DNA of 64,000 nucleotides from Archegozetes longisetosus (GCA_018873245.2 JAEMBT020000006.1:4311855-4375854), one strand, 5' to 3'; shown: positions 22,141 through 34,343, counted from the first letter of the stretch. Made by a program: numbers and translations. Notes: generated by a model not told the origin, from the letters alone.

Positions 22141-23995
22141 CCCTTTTTATAGAGAAGCTGTACATATATTTATGAAATCAGATTATCTTATTTATGGACT
22201 ATTCATTGGCATAGATTGAGATAACATTTTTCTGTACTATCTGTTGATGAAATTATGAGAGAAAGTACGGACGAACTCTAAATGAATTTCAAACAGAGTT
22301 AGCTGCGTAGATTTTCTTATTATTTATTTATGGAATTGACATCACAACTCTCACATGTTAACTGCTATGAAAGTAATTTGAAAGTATTATAATCGTTCAG
22401 ATTTACAAATGTTTACTATAGAACAAAATTTATCTCAGAAGGTGTTTGTTTAATTGTTTTCATTAATTAATTTTCTCGAAACAATCTGAGAAACGTATCA
22501 TGAGAATCTATGGAGATCAGTGACGAGTGAAATGTGTTAATAAAATACCCAATAAATATTAGAAATAGTAACACATTTCTTTGATATAAAATCAAAGATC
22601 AAGTACAGCTAGTTAATTTCACAAATCAATCACTTTGCATTGTGCTCATTTTGATTTACTAGCATAATAAATTTGCTAAATCTTTATGATTACTGATCCA
22701 TATATTTCACCGTGTAAATATAAAAATTTTGAAATTAAACTTAGATTAATATGAACAACTTGAAATATCTTTAAAATCAAAGCATTATTTTATGTATGGA
22801 AGTTCGTGTTTATGTGTACCCACCACTCTGTTACTCAAAAGTTACTAATCATACATCCTTAAAAATAATGTCGTTGGAATCAGGCTGACCTGTAAGCTCA
22901 AGTTAGGGTTTATCGGTTACAGAGGGTATCCATTTTGGGAATCAAAAATTTGTTTTTAAATTCAGCCTACTGATGTGATTTTCAGTTAATTTCATACGAT
23001 TCTTATATTTATTAAATCGCTTAAGTCTTTCACATTTTTTCAGAACTTTTAATATGACTGGAACAGAAACAAAATAAAATTTCTTTCAAACAGATTGCAT
23101 TTAAAAGTCAAGATATATGCAATCCTGTATAGTTTATAATTGAACACTATCAGTGAGTTATCTCACTGTTGGAATAGATGTAATCATGGAAATGATGTAT
23201 TTTCTCACGGATTACGAAACTACTGTATTTCTATAAAATAAGGTTTAAATAGAAATATCTGCTTTGCTTTTAGTTATTGAATAAAGTATGCTTTTAATTA
23301 GATTTTAAGAAAACTTCTATAAACTAGCTTTATTAGGTCAGAGGAATAAACAACTAGTAAAAGCTTCTCTAATAGAAGCTCAGTATTTTTTTAGAGATAT
23401 TGTTTTCATCAATAATTATGCAAATTGAGAGTTCATATCTAGAAGAATGGATCTCTCTATGTCTTTATAACGCAACACATATTCTAATAAATTCCTATGA
23501 CTAGGACTACAGGAGAGCCACTTTCGCAACTCATCCAAAATCACGACTAAAAGAATATGACATAACTCAAACATCTAGACTTCTCAGGACTAAGAGTAAT
23601 TGAAAGTGATCTATTTCACAATACGGTCAACCTAGAATTTTTGAGTTTCATAAGTTATAATGTGCTATATTTTCACGGGCCACTAGCTCAAATAGAAGCA
23701 GAAGCATTTAAATTACTTGGAAAATTCAATAAATCTCTTGAAATCGATATTCCCTATAATCCAATAACTTCTGAAAGCTTTGATAAAAATGTCTCTAAGA
23801 ATGCTAACCGACCGGTCACTAATTGCATACTATAGTAGATTGTTTGAATTGAACGAAGACGTTTACAAACCTTTTTTATGGAGCTTATCCATCGAATTAC
23901 ATAAAATCAGGAAATAACGAAATTACTTGCACTAATTGTAAGAATGCTTGGCTTGTTAAAAATGGTTACATTATTAGAACCGAACAGTCTTTCAA
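22141..23995. other. AT-rich spacer, no gene recognised
   Basis: A 64-codon open frame at 23641-23835 has no recognisable domain. No RNA gene or inverted repeat seen. Confidence 0.45.
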
Positions 23996-24530
23996 CTAGG
24001 GTGACCACATATATTTTTCAAAAACGCAAGACATAAAGAGTAAGGGTCTCGTTTAGTAAATTTTAAAATTTATTTTGAACTCAATATTAATTCTTACATA
24101 TTCATACTTTTTTCATGTATTAAATTTCAGAATTATTAATATCTTACTTATTTGTGTTTAAACTTATATTTGTTATCTAATTTTACAGCATTAGGTAAAA
24201 CAGTATTATTTTAAACATCATGAAGTTTAGAACATAAAATTGAAAAATTAAATCTTGTACATAATTCTACTTTAACTAAATTTATATCCATTCTGTTTCG
24301 TTCATTTGCCCATAAATTATCTATAACACTAAAAAATTCTTTCAACATAATTATTAGCAATAGAAATTAGTAAAACGGTTTCCATTACAACTTCAAAGTT
24401 TAAAAGATTTGAACTTTTTAAAATTTGTTACCATAGTCTATCAATATTACCAATAAGGGCTTTATCAATATTTCTCTCAGAAGTACTATTTTAAAACTGA
24501 ATTTAATGAAAATAAAACTTTCAATAATAA
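23996..24530 (-). mobile_element. hAT relic with C-terminal dimerisation scrap
   Basis: Starts with CTAGGGTGACCACAT, the same terminus as the hAT element at 15005. On the minus strand at about 24215-24340 a frame reads FFSVIDNLWANERNRMDINL then VKVELCTRFNFS, the C-terminal region of hAT transposases with the S-V-x-x-L-W-x-x-E-R-N-R signature. The conserved upstream part is shifted and interrupted, and no right terminus is found. Confidence 0.65.
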
Positions 24531-25059
24531 AATTTAATGAATTGCAGGGCAAATGCGTCCTGCAAGATGCCTTCGCAGAACATAAGACACAAGACTCAGT
24601 TTACAGCATTGTCCTGTACCACTAAAGACATACTTTCAACTATCGTTGCAAAGGTATGTTTCGTGAGAACCTACATTATTTTGATGAATGCAAATGAACC
24701 TGCATTAGATTTTTTATTACATGTCAACTGATATTTGGATGATAAAGTTTGATTTTAATGAGAAGGACTTATGTAAAGCATTTACTTATTAGTGTTCTAA
24801 GATCTCTGAATGTTAATAATAATTTATTTTGAAGCTAAATTTATTGCTATCAGACGAAATTATTAGACTCAACTGTTAATTATACTAGATGGCATTTAGC
24901 CACATCTTTTCCAACCTACAATATTTTCAAGTAGATTTGGTTCAAACGTGCAATATGAATTTTTCTTCAGAATATTAAAGCCATTAAGAACAGATAAGAA
25001 TTCTGATTTTTAAGTTTGTCTATTTCACTTTACAGCTCTTTAAATCATGCATATTATAA
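24531..25059. other. spacer with a GC-richer patch
   Basis: About 24540-24700 is less AT-rich with open stretches on both strands but no identifiable domain. It may be the N-terminal part of the neighbouring hAT relic. Confidence 0.3.
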
Positions 25060-25061
25060 TA

Positions 25062-26079
25062 CACTCCGTTTCAAATTGATAAATCCAGTCAATATTTTTT
25101 GAATAACATAGGAACTACTTGAGATAATGAGATAAAATTTTATTATTATGTACACAAAACCATTGAAAGATACTTGTAAAATTTTGGTCAAGTTTCTGCC
25201 ACTCGCACAGGTGATATAAAGCATTAAAGCGAAACAGAGTTTCAAAATGATAAATCCAGCGAAAATTGATTGAGAGAAATAGCGCGCGATGAAATTTATA
25301 GTGTAAAACTATTGTTCTAATTAATGCTAGGCATAAATTAACCTCAGAACCTCTCGAGTCTGAACCTGAATATGAACCTCAGACTTAGACCCGGGTTCAG
25401 GTTCTGAATTTTGAAAGAGGTTTAGGTTTGAGATTCGAAGTTTCAGAATGAACTACCAAAAAATTCGCTTATCCTTTCCGTCGATTTTATTTCCCTTTAT
25501 AAAGCATTTCGTTTCTGTTTTCCCCATCAATGGGTCGCATTACCTTCACTTGTTAAAACAATTTTCTTATTTTAGCTTCAATTAAAATGAGATATTAGTT
25601 GACAATAGAGTTTCAAAATATTGATTATTTTAAAATTTTTTTATTCTAACTAAAGTTAAAATAATACAATTGTTTCAAATAGTAAAAATGATGTAAGTCT
25701 CAGAACGAACCTCAAACCTTAAAAGGTTTGAGGTTCGTTCACGAAATAAATGCGACATTACTTCAAAAATTCGTCAATTCAATCCCAAGCAGAATATTGA
25801 AGAACATAATAAAGAATTGAAGAATTGAATAGTAATTATTATTAGTTACTAAGTGTCGATTGTTTGTTTAAGTTTCTATGAACTGGATTTATCATTTTGA
25901 AACGCTATGTTCAGCTTTAATGCTTCATATCACGGGCGCGAGTGGCCGAAATTTGATCAAAATTTTACAAGTGTTTTTTAATGATTTTGTGTACATAATA
26001 AAATTTCACCTCATTATCTCAAGTAGTTCTTAAGTTATTCAAAAAACAATGACTGGATTTATCAATTTGATATGGACTG
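25062..26079. mobile_element. 1-kb foldback element with ~195-bp arms
   Basis: Inverted arms at about 25062-25258 and 25879-26079. Outer ends are CACTCCGTTTCAAATTG and, reverse-complemented, CAGTCCATATCAAATTG, each bordered by TA. Each arm also repeats the motif TTTCAAA-TGATAAATCCAG at its inner end. The ~600-bp centre contains clustered GAACCT/AGGTTC motifs (25330-25440 and 25700-25745) that look like the sub-terminal arrays of a second, nested hAT-like insertion. No transposase is seen. Confidence 0.85.
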
Positions 26080-26081
26080 TA

Positions 26082-27461
26082 GTATAAGTAAAAAATTATT
26101 GATTTATCATGAGTTAATCAGCAGTATAAAGATAACTGATTTAATTTGTATCAAACAACTATTTTAAACCGTCAATTTTAAGCAATTAACTGACTAAAAT
26201 GTCGGTTACAACTATATTTATATAGATTGATTTAAATTCTTAATCATTTATGATTTTCTGGATTGAAATTTGATTTGAAACCAGGATTTAAGTTGAGGAA
26301 ACAACCTATACACTTGCAAAATGCTGATAAACAAGCAAGATAGTTGCTTTTTACTTTTGAAGTTCAATTTGAATGAGACCTCAAATTACATTGTTAGTTC
26401 TCTTATCCTTTATAATAGCTAGTCTTCTCAAAACATGTTCGATAACAATTGTTTTTCTAGACTCTTATCCTAATTAAAAGCTGTTTGCTGTATGATAAAT
26501 AAAATAGTTCACTAAAACAGACAATTGATAAAACTTAGCCTTTGACTAGCTAACAAACAAAGGATTGAAAAAAATTCGATTGATAAATCTGTTTTCTACA
26601 ACGGAAGAGTATTGTATTCATAAGGTTGTCTAATCGAATGACATATTTTTATATATTGAAGCTTTGAACGATATCTTTTGATTTGATATCGACTGTTAAA
26701 CTGCAATCTGAATCTGAAACCTCTCAATATCGAGCTTAATTGACTAATTTTCATGGTTGTAAATATATAAATGATTGGAATGAAGTGAATTTCGGGTAGA
26801 TCTTCAACAGCTTATTTCCAAAATCAGAATAAATTTTTAAACATTAACTTTACTTATTTGATGTAAATATTAATAAATTCGAAATGTAAAATAACGCATA
26901 ATTCACATAGACGTATTAACGAGAGAAATGGTCATCATCTTTGGGCCTTACATCAAAAGATGCGTTAAAATGAGATATTTTATTTGTTATGCAGATATAA
27001 ATTCGTTGATTTTAAATCAGTTTTTCATTCTTTTAAAATAGTCAGACAGTTATCTTTAAAATGCTTTATATTTTATGTAATGCTTTATTAACGCTTTCAA
27101 GATTATCATTGTATTAACGTTTGCTATGAAATGCGGCGAATATTTTAAAAGAATAACAATTCAAATCTCTTTTGTTTATATAAGATATGTTAAAAATCTT
27201 GTAAAAGAGAGTTAGTCTTTGGGTTGAGGCCTCAAGGAGAGGACTTCGTTATTCCTCTGAGTGAAAGTGGAGAAGTGTTAGAAAGAAGTAAAAATCTTTT
27301 AATACGTGAAAATCTTTAAATATGTTTATAACATTTTTATGTATCAATCAAATAATGAAATCACATCTAAATCCTGTTATATTTCTTTATATATTTGTTA
27401 CTAAATATTATTTTAAATACTTAAATACTTATAATTTTTTAGAAAATAAGAGATTGCAATC
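26082..27461. other. AT-rich spacer, no gene recognised
   Basis: No coding or repeat structure seen on either strand. Confidence 0.45.
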
Positions 27462-27619
27462 AAATAAAGTCTAATATTACTAAAATTTAAACGGAATATT
27501 TGTTTCAGAATTCTGGATATAAATCATAAATCTTCAATATTTTGATAAATACAGATTGATTTAATAAAGTCTAATATTACTAAGATTTAAACAGAATATT
27601 TGTTTCAGAATTCTGGATA
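27462..27619. repeat. 100-bp-period direct repeat
   Basis: A 58-bp sequence (AATAAAGTCTAATATTACTA … TTTCAGAATTCTGGATA) occurs twice with starts exactly 100 bp apart and three mismatches noted. Recent local tandem duplication; 27620-28007 after it holds nothing recognisable. Confidence 0.85.
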
Positions 27620-28007
27620 AATAGTTAATTTTAGTCCTCAGTTATGCGTTTAGGTTTATGAGCTCGAACCAGAACGGTATAACATATTCAACTCGACCAC
27701 AAACAATTAAATTTTTTATTTAATTTTAACTAAACATTGAGTACAATTGAAATCAATGTAGACTTCAATAGTGAGAATAAAATCTTTTAATTATAGCTTT
27801 AAAATTGAATTGAAATATTAATAGAATTTCACGATATTAATGTCATTTCGGGCATGGAGTTTGAATCAGCGATCAAAATTTGTCTATCATAAACGGATTA
27901 ACTTATAAAAACATGGCGACACATTATAATAATAATAGTAACAAAAATAATTATACAAAGATAGCGTTGTTCTAAAATTATAAAACATTCAACTTTAATT
28001 TATTTTT

Positions 28008-28756
28008 TAAATGTAGAATTTGAATATGAAAACCGCTTTCCTTGAGCTATCAAGTTTCTCTCTCCAGACCCTAGGTAAACGTTTTTGCATCTCTGTATAA
28101 GGGTGACCTGATCGAGATCGATAAGATTCCAAACCATTCGGACTTTGATCATAATCAATATAATTTGTCTGATAGGGTGATGACAATCATTTTTCATCAG
28201 TAAATGTGTATTCGACTGGAGTGTGGCACAATTTCAAGATTTCCAGTTTATGATTGAATAAATGCGGTGAACACTTGTTCGAATGAATTATTGCAAATAA
28301 ACTGTAGTCATTGTATAATTTGATATGAAAATGCTCGTCATAAGTAAAACGATTTTCTTTCGATTGACTAAAATAAGTGATGCAATCGTGAGAAAAAGTT
28401 GTCGAACTTTCAATTATAACAGTGAGATCACCACAATGTACATGACTATAAGCAATATTTTTTCTTTTGATACAACAAATTATTGATTGGCTCAAATGTT
28501 TTCCAATAGTATAATTTTCAGAAACTCTAATTTGCGAAAATTCCTTTTTGGACTTAATACAAAAAGAAACAGCAGAAAAGTCTGAGTCAGAAAAATCTAC
28601 TTTCAGATCAACTACAGTATCGAATTGACAGTAACTGACCGACAACAACACTATTTGATAAACACATACAATTAATGAGATTATTTTGCATATCAGAATC
28701 AACGGTTTCGAATTAAGTTGATTTGTTTGTAAAATGACTTCAACAATTGTTGTCAT
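28008..28756 (-). pseudogene. DEG/ENaC-like channel, truncated copy 3 (segmental duplicate)
   Basis: The first 189 codons are closely similar to the intact channel at 2948-4063, including M1 and the ectodomain stretch CGDLTVIIESSTTFSHDCIT. Where the intact gene has DERFLPPPYQTNC this copy has DEK, a TGA stop, then LSSPYQTNYIDYD in the same frame. So there is a nonsense codon, and the invariant cysteine of the motif is now Tyr. After about 30 more codons similarity is lost and a stop follows; there is no M2. It cannot form a channel, although a truncated ectodomain could still be made. Conservation before the stop suggests recent death. Confidence 0.85.
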
Positions 28757-29262
28757 TTCCTTCAGTTTACTAAATCAATTTTAAAGCATAAATTTAGCTG
28801 AAGAACAAGATTTTACACATTTATTTCGAATTTTACTTATCTATTACCTTTTTCATTTTGACAAAATGATTGAATTTGAAGTTAATTCAGCTAAATCATT
28901 ACAAATTTAAATATTTATAAGAAAATAATATTGAAACTGTGTAAAAATATATCAAATGGGTCTGATTTCAGTGATTATAAGGTTTCATAATAATCAATTG
29001 GTCGTAATGCCATACAAATGGAGGCTTAAAATGCTTTTAAATACATGTATCTGTGAAAATCAATATTTTGGTGACGATCCATATGTTGTTGTGCTGATAC
29101 GGCTTTTCGACATTAATTAACTTTAATTATTTTTTATAGCAGTCAATGAAATTATTTCTTCAATGACAAGTAATAGTGTCGAAAAATTGACTTATTGAAG
29201 AATAATGAACTCAAAATCAATAATTGAATAGACTGCTGAAGTCATGTTACCTGTCTGATATG
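28126..29262 (-). repeat. segmental duplication, copy B
   Basis: Direct-orientation counterpart of 3431-4577, about 24.7 kb away, covering the channel pseudogene and about 500 bp of its 5' flank. Its right edge coincides with the start of an unrelated MITE at 29263, just as copy A's edge coincides with a mariner terminus. Confidence 0.85.
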
Positions 29263-29739
29263 TACTGGTGTTATAATTTTTTGATTGAGAACCGGAGTCT
29301 TTTTATCAAAGGGGGATCAAGGTATACTTCTCGGGTTTATCACAAGTTGTCAAATGGTAAATAAACTATTTATTAGAAAAATACTCAATGATTCAGCATC
29401 TTATTTTCGATGCCTTTATATAATCAAATTTTTTGCTGGATTTTGGAGCTTCAACTAAACTCTTAATTTTAATGACATAATCTGTGAACCCGCTACGTGA
29501 CGTCAAAGAATTTACTTTTGTACAAATCTCGACTTTAACAGAGTGAACACTGAAAATATTCCTTTTATAAAACCATTTTACAAAATTAAAATCATCATAT
29601 AATTAAATATCGATTTTTCAAAGCTTCTAAGAAGCCAAAATCGAAGAAAACGTCTCCGGTTACAGGTCAAATCCGGAGACCGGAGAAAACACCTCAAAAC
29701 TGAAGGCTCCGAGTCAAAATCGAAGATGTAACACCAGTG
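29263..29739 (+). mobile_element. MITE family with ACTGGTGTTA termini, copy A
   Basis: Begins ACTGGTGTTAT and ends TAACACCAGT, a short terminal inverted repeat. The interior from 29271 to about 29630 reappears inverted at 36940-37294. Near the right end there are GGAGACCGGAGAAAAC and CTCCGGTTACAGG motifs forming local palindromes. No target duplication could be confirmed and no protein is encoded. Confidence 0.8.
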
Positions 29740-30084
29740 ATCGTGAATTGAATTTTATTCCTTGACTATTTTGTTAAGTTATAACGAGTCATTGTTTGCG
29801 TTTAGTATGTAAAATTTACTAAAATTTTCAGCTTGTATGAGTTCTTGAATAAAACTTTAAACAAGCCCATATTTAAAGCATATACATAAACTGTAGACCT
29901 TGGAAAATAACGTAAAGTATAAGCCAACGGAATCACAGTGTGAGTTCGAAAGTTTGTTATTTGAAGGAAGATTGCTTTATTCACTTAAGCGATTATTCAA
30001 AATTTAGTGATTCATTGAATATAAATATATGCTAATTAATTATTATAAAATAATATTATTTATATTGAGTTTTGTCAACTAGGT
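29740..30084. other. AT-rich spacer
   Basis: Nothing recognisable. Confidence 0.45.
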
Positions 30085-30093
30085 CAAATGGAG

Positions 30094-30635
30094 GATTCCA
30101 CGTCAATTGGGCGCAAACATTTGGGCGCGGTACAATTGAGCGTAGTCAGTTAAGCGCAGCAAGTATTGAGCGTATGAAAATTGAGCGAAAGAGTATTAAG
30201 CGATTAAAAATTGCGCGCAACAACAATTGAGCTCTGAAAGCGACTTTTACTAAAATTTTTATCAACTACTTTCATAGTGTAGCGGTCACTGCATACGATT
30301 GAAAAGCGTATGCGCACGGGTTCTAATCTAGTTAATATTATTATAAATTATGTATTAAATTAATTTTCGAAAAATTCTAATTTTAATTCAATGTAATTAA
30401 ACTGAATTTAACCCAATCCAGTTGAGTAGGGCTTAATTCAATTAATTAAAATAAAAAATTGATATTTTGATTCAATTTTATTTTATTGGATTTTCTGACG
30501 TAATCAGTAAATGCTTACTCATAAAAAATTTAATTTAATAAAATTGTATTTAATTCTACGTTTGATATTTGGCGCTCAATTGTCGTCGCTTAATTGTTGT
30601 ACGCTCAATTTTTTGCGCTCAATTCACGTGCTATG
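30094..30635. mobile_element. Mutator-like foldback element with AATTGAGCG arrays
   Basis: Bordered by a perfect 9-bp duplication CAAATGGAG (30085-30093 and 30636-30644), the length typical of Mutator-like elements. The left arm holds about eight degenerate copies of (A)ATTGAGCG(C/T); the right arm has at least four in inverted orientation (GCGCTCAATT). Ends align as CACGTCAATTGGGCGCAAA and CACGTGAATTGAGCGCAAA. The centre contains a tRNA-like segment. No transposase. Confidence 0.88.
30274..30331 (+). other. tRNA-like segment inside the foldback
   Basis: ATAGTGTAGCGGTCACTGC resembles a D-arm/A-box and ACGGGTTCTAATCT resembles a TΨC/B-box. CATACG / CGTATG between them can pair as an anticodon-type stem around ATTGAAAAG. 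An acceptor stem and a complete cloverleaf are not evident. More likely a tRNA-derived SINE head or tRNA pseudogene than a functional tRNA. Confidence 0.45.
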
Positions 30636-30644
30636 CAAATGGAG

Positions 30645-31617
30645 ACTATATAACAGTTCGCCATATGATGCATTTTGTCAAAAAAATTTCTAAACTTGAG
30701 GCTGTGAATCTTACATCTGAATCGTGTGGGATAAACAGATAATGATTATATATATATATATATATATATTTATTTATTTTGATTACCTTTGAGTTAATTT
30801 GACCGCTCATGTGATACCATGCCTTCAAAATTAATTACTGAATTATGTTTCTAAGATGCTAATCTGAGAATTTATTGTAAAATGTGAAAGAAGACTTAAA
30901 TAACATATTTCTATAATTTGATAACGATGTGAAACATATTTGTGAGTTTTGCCAAAATGAAAATTAAGTTTTCTACTTTTATAACGAAGGTGTTTCATTT
31001 ATTATTTCCATTAATTCAAAGTAGAATTTAATATTCAATCTCAAATGCTTATGAATGAAATAGTCTTTAAGTATTGTCTGAAACCATGCTTTAAAACTGT
31101 ATATTTATATTTATTTTTAAGACTTTAATGATTTTGATTATTCCGTCCAAACTAACTTCTAGAACAAGTTTGCAACAATACAATATAAAAATTACTTAAT
31201 ATCTTGACTTAATATTATTCTTTCAAATTACCTTGAGTAAAGAATTTTCATGCAATCATTTAAGTTGATGTTTAAGTTAAGAGAATCGTATCTGCATATC
31301 ATATATAACGTAAAGTCAGTTGAAGATCATGATAAGCAACTCCTGAAAATTGTCTACTATTCAAAAATTTTTGTAAAGAATAAGCGAAAAATTATTTAAA
31401 ATCTATGCATCGCAAATAATACATTCACTGTGAAATGTATTTTCAGTGTTTTTTTGAATTTTATACTTAAAGAGATCAACTTTTAGACTCATTTTATTTC
31501 ATGGAAAAGCTTTTAAATATGTGTAATAATAAAATATCATCATATTTTGATTATAAGCATATTTCTATAATAAAAATATTTTACTTTAGTTCATAAATGT
31601 TCTATTATTACAACATA
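30645..31617. other. AT-rich spacer with (TA)n
   Basis: Contains a (TA)n microsatellite at about 30747-30768. No gene recognised. Confidence 0.5.
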
Positions 31618-31625
31618 GTAAATTA

Positions 31626-32608
31626 TAGTGATGGGAATTTTCGACCTATCTAAGACTCGAGGCTCGATTCTCAAGGCTCGAAGGCTCGACGAGTACTCGA
31701 AAAATTTTTACTCAAAAATTTAATGAAATCATAAGAAATTTTTAAAAACAGATTGTACTTTGAAATGAGTATTATAAATACTATTACATATAATTAATAT
31801 TTTTGTTCATGAATACTAGTTTATTAACTAGTTTTGGAGATAAATTTGCGCGTCTTTTTGAGATTAGACGGCCAACTTCTGAAAATACACGTTCAGATGA
31901 CACAGAAGATGAAGAAATTCCTAAGTACTCTCTTGCTAAGCCTATATTAAGGTTTGTTCAATAAGTAAATTTACATTTTTAGTTTTCTGAATAAGATGAA
32001 AAGTACAAAGCACATTTAAATGAAAATTTATCTAAAGCAAAAATATATATTGAAGTAAAATCTTTATAATTTATATGGCACTAACACCCCTCCTTGACTC
32101 ATAGCTTTCAATTTAGTCTTAAGGCCACGCATTAAGTTTTTACCACTTCTTTCGGCGATTTTTTAGAGATGCCTCTCCAAGTTCGCTTAAAATCAGTCAA
32201 AGTTTTAAGTTTCTTTTGCCAACGTTTGAAAATTGTCTTACATTCTGCCCAATATCTCAATTAGTCGGGCCTGTGGACAGTACGGGATATTACTGTAGCG
32301 CTTTACGAATTCGATATTTTGAGCTTTGAGCCAGCTTGTGGCATCACTGTGGTAATGAGCAGTTGTCTGGGGTGTTAGTGCCATACAAATTATAAAAATT
32401 TTACTTCAATATATACTTTTGCTTTAGATAAATTTTCATCTAAACTTGTTTATACTTTTCATTTTATTCAGAAAATTAAAAATGTAAATTTACTTATTGC
32501 ACAAGACTTATTTTATAATTTTAGTCCAGCTCGAGGCTCGATAATAAAGCTTGAGGCTCGATACATTCGAGCGAGCCTTGAGTACTCGAAGGCTCGATTC
32601 CATCAATA
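31626..32608 (-). mobile_element. hAT element relic with nested insertion
   Basis: Perfect 8-bp target duplication GTAAATTA on both sides (31618-31625; 32609-32616). Ends TAGTGATGGGAAT and ATTCCATCAATA are inverted, with sub-terminal GGCTCGA arrays. On the minus strand near 31800-31925 the hAT C-terminal dimerisation segment is intact: SSERVFSEVGRLISKRR followed by ANLSPKLVNKLVFM. The rest of the transposase is missing, and a second foldback element interrupts the interior. Confidence 0.95.
31954..32505 (-). mobile_element. Tc1-type foldback nested in the hAT element
   Basis: Arms of about 135 bp at 31954-32095 and 32371-32505 are inverted copies (outer ends TTGTTCAATAAGTAAATTTA and, reverse-complemented, TTGTGCAATAAGTAAATTTA). 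Between them a minus-strand relic ends with RGLKTKLKAMSQGGVLVPYK, like the C-terminal helix and final Gly-Gly…Tyr of Tc1-family transposases. Its insertion post-dates the hAT. Confidence 0.75.
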
Positions 32609-32616
32609 GTAAATTA

Positions 32617-33100
32617 ATGGACAACCATTTTAATGAACAATAAGCTTTTTGTCAGAATCGGAGTAGTGTCTGAAATAAGGGTCCAAAGCTCTTCATCCTT
32701 AAATCGAATTAATACTTGACTATTATGGCCAAACGCAATTTTCATTACTATATAATGATCAAAACTAATTGCAGAAAATTTTCAATCACAACACATTGAT
32801 TTTTAAAACTTAATTTGACTTTGACTCGATCTGATAGAATCAAGTATTATCTCGATTCCAGAACAGAATGCGTTAGGCTTTTATTTCCGATAATCCTTTA
32901 ATTGTTATCACTTTTATTCATTATAAATAAAAATATGTAATAAAATCAAAACAACAGTTTGAGAGAGACAAGCAGTCATGCTTTAAAATATCTCATTTAA
33001 TTACAATACTGTTTCTGCTCTTCAATACTTTAAAGAGAAATATATTATTTTGCCTAAAGATTAATGTGTTTTTCTTACAAATAAACCAATTAATCAAACT
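32617..33100. other. AT-rich spacer
   Basis: Downstream flank of the third channel gene; no poly(A) signal could be chosen with confidence among several A-rich stretches. Confidence 0.4.
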
Positions 33101-34343
33101 TTAGAACCAGAAAAACACCGATAGAAGAGAGAATCCATACCAAAGACTTATAATTGAAGCGATATAACACAAAAATTCAATTGTTTCTAGTTTTGGATTG
33201 TATCGATATATAGTTAACGGATCCGATGACGGATTCATAAAAACAATGCTCCCTGATGCATAGCCAGAATCTTGTATTTTTACCAGTGGTTTATATAAAT
33301 TCTTTACACAGTCTCTTTTCGAGCATATTTCAAAGCAGTCTGTGTTCTTCATTGTTCTCTCACAAATATATATTGGACTATTGGAAATAATTTCTTTTAA
33401 CTCGAAGTGTGTCTTAAACCTAATCGGAAGAGTTGTACATTGTTTACTATTTGATCGAATAAAGCATTTTTCTAGACAATCATTTTGTGAATCATTTTCA
33501 TTATAGTTCAAACAATTTGTACTGTAAGGCGACTGAAGTAAATGGTAAGAATTCAGACTATATTCAATTGATTGAAAATTTCTAATTTTGAGATAAACTA
33601 TATCCGAACTGTCAGAACTCGGCTTTTCGTTGAAGTGAGTCAAATACATGAAGCTTCCGTTGTATTGAAGATCAACTGCTTGGACTATTAGAGCCAGTAT
33701 TTTCTTTTCGCGTGGGTATAACTTTTCTGGAAATTTATGGAAAAATTTATAGTATATTATATTATAAATTATTACAATAATATAATAATATAATATAATA
33801 TAATATAATAAATTATTATATATTATAAATAATATAAATTTTTCATTTTATAATAGTTTAAGAAAGTATTAAAATATACTAGATTTGATTAGAGAGATAG
33901 CACTATTTTCATTTAAATTCATGTATTTTAATTAAAAGAGTCTTACCATAATCTCGAAAACTCAAAGTAAAGCAATAATAAAGTTCATTAATGTAAAAAC
34001 TCGCGTTTGAAATAACATTATGTTTGCAATCATTTTCACACGGAAAATCATCTAGTTTCCCTATTTTTGATGTTGTTGTAATACAACAATATTTGAGGGT
34101 ATGACTTAAGTTCATTTTAGCCAATATATCAAAGACTGACGCTTTATCCAGAATTTTCCTATGAAGTCCACAAAAATGGGCGTCAGGAATCGGAATCTTT
34201 GTAGAATCAAAGGATGACTGAATGGAAATTGTTGTCGGGTAAGTGAAAAAGTGTTGACTTATTTTTATTATTTGATATGAACAACAAATTATCAGAAGTA
34301 TATTAAATACAATAAATGTAGCATTACGTTTAGACAAATTCAT
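33101..34343 (-). CDS. DEG/ENaC-like channel subunit, two exons
   Basis: Exon 1 (34343-33947) and exon 2 (33726-33101) join through a GT-AG intron of phase 1 (…CGAGATTATG|GTAAGA … TTTCCAG|AAAAG), giving 340 residues and an uninterrupted frame. M1 lies near residues 9-30 (FIVFNILLIICCSYQIIKIS). The ectodomain has paired cysteines and the family motif SPYSTNCLNYN. M2 is ETIEFLCYIASIISLWYGFS, with the selectivity position G-F-S as in many pickpocket channels, although the usual preceding Gly-Gly is replaced by Ala-Ser. Only distantly similar to the copies at 3 and 28 kb, so an older paralogue. Short for the family; the ectodomain is reduced. Likely a Na+-permeable channel at the plasma membrane; the stimulus is unknown. 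Confidence 0.87.
33727..33946 (-). other. 220-bp intron of the channel gene with ATAAT microsatellite
   Basis: Donor GTAAGA and acceptor TTTCCAG fit exactly and restore the frame between the exons. Around 33760-33815 there is a run of (ATAAT)n/(ATATTATAAT) repeats. It is one of two introns in the window that can be defined at base resolution. Confidence 0.85.
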
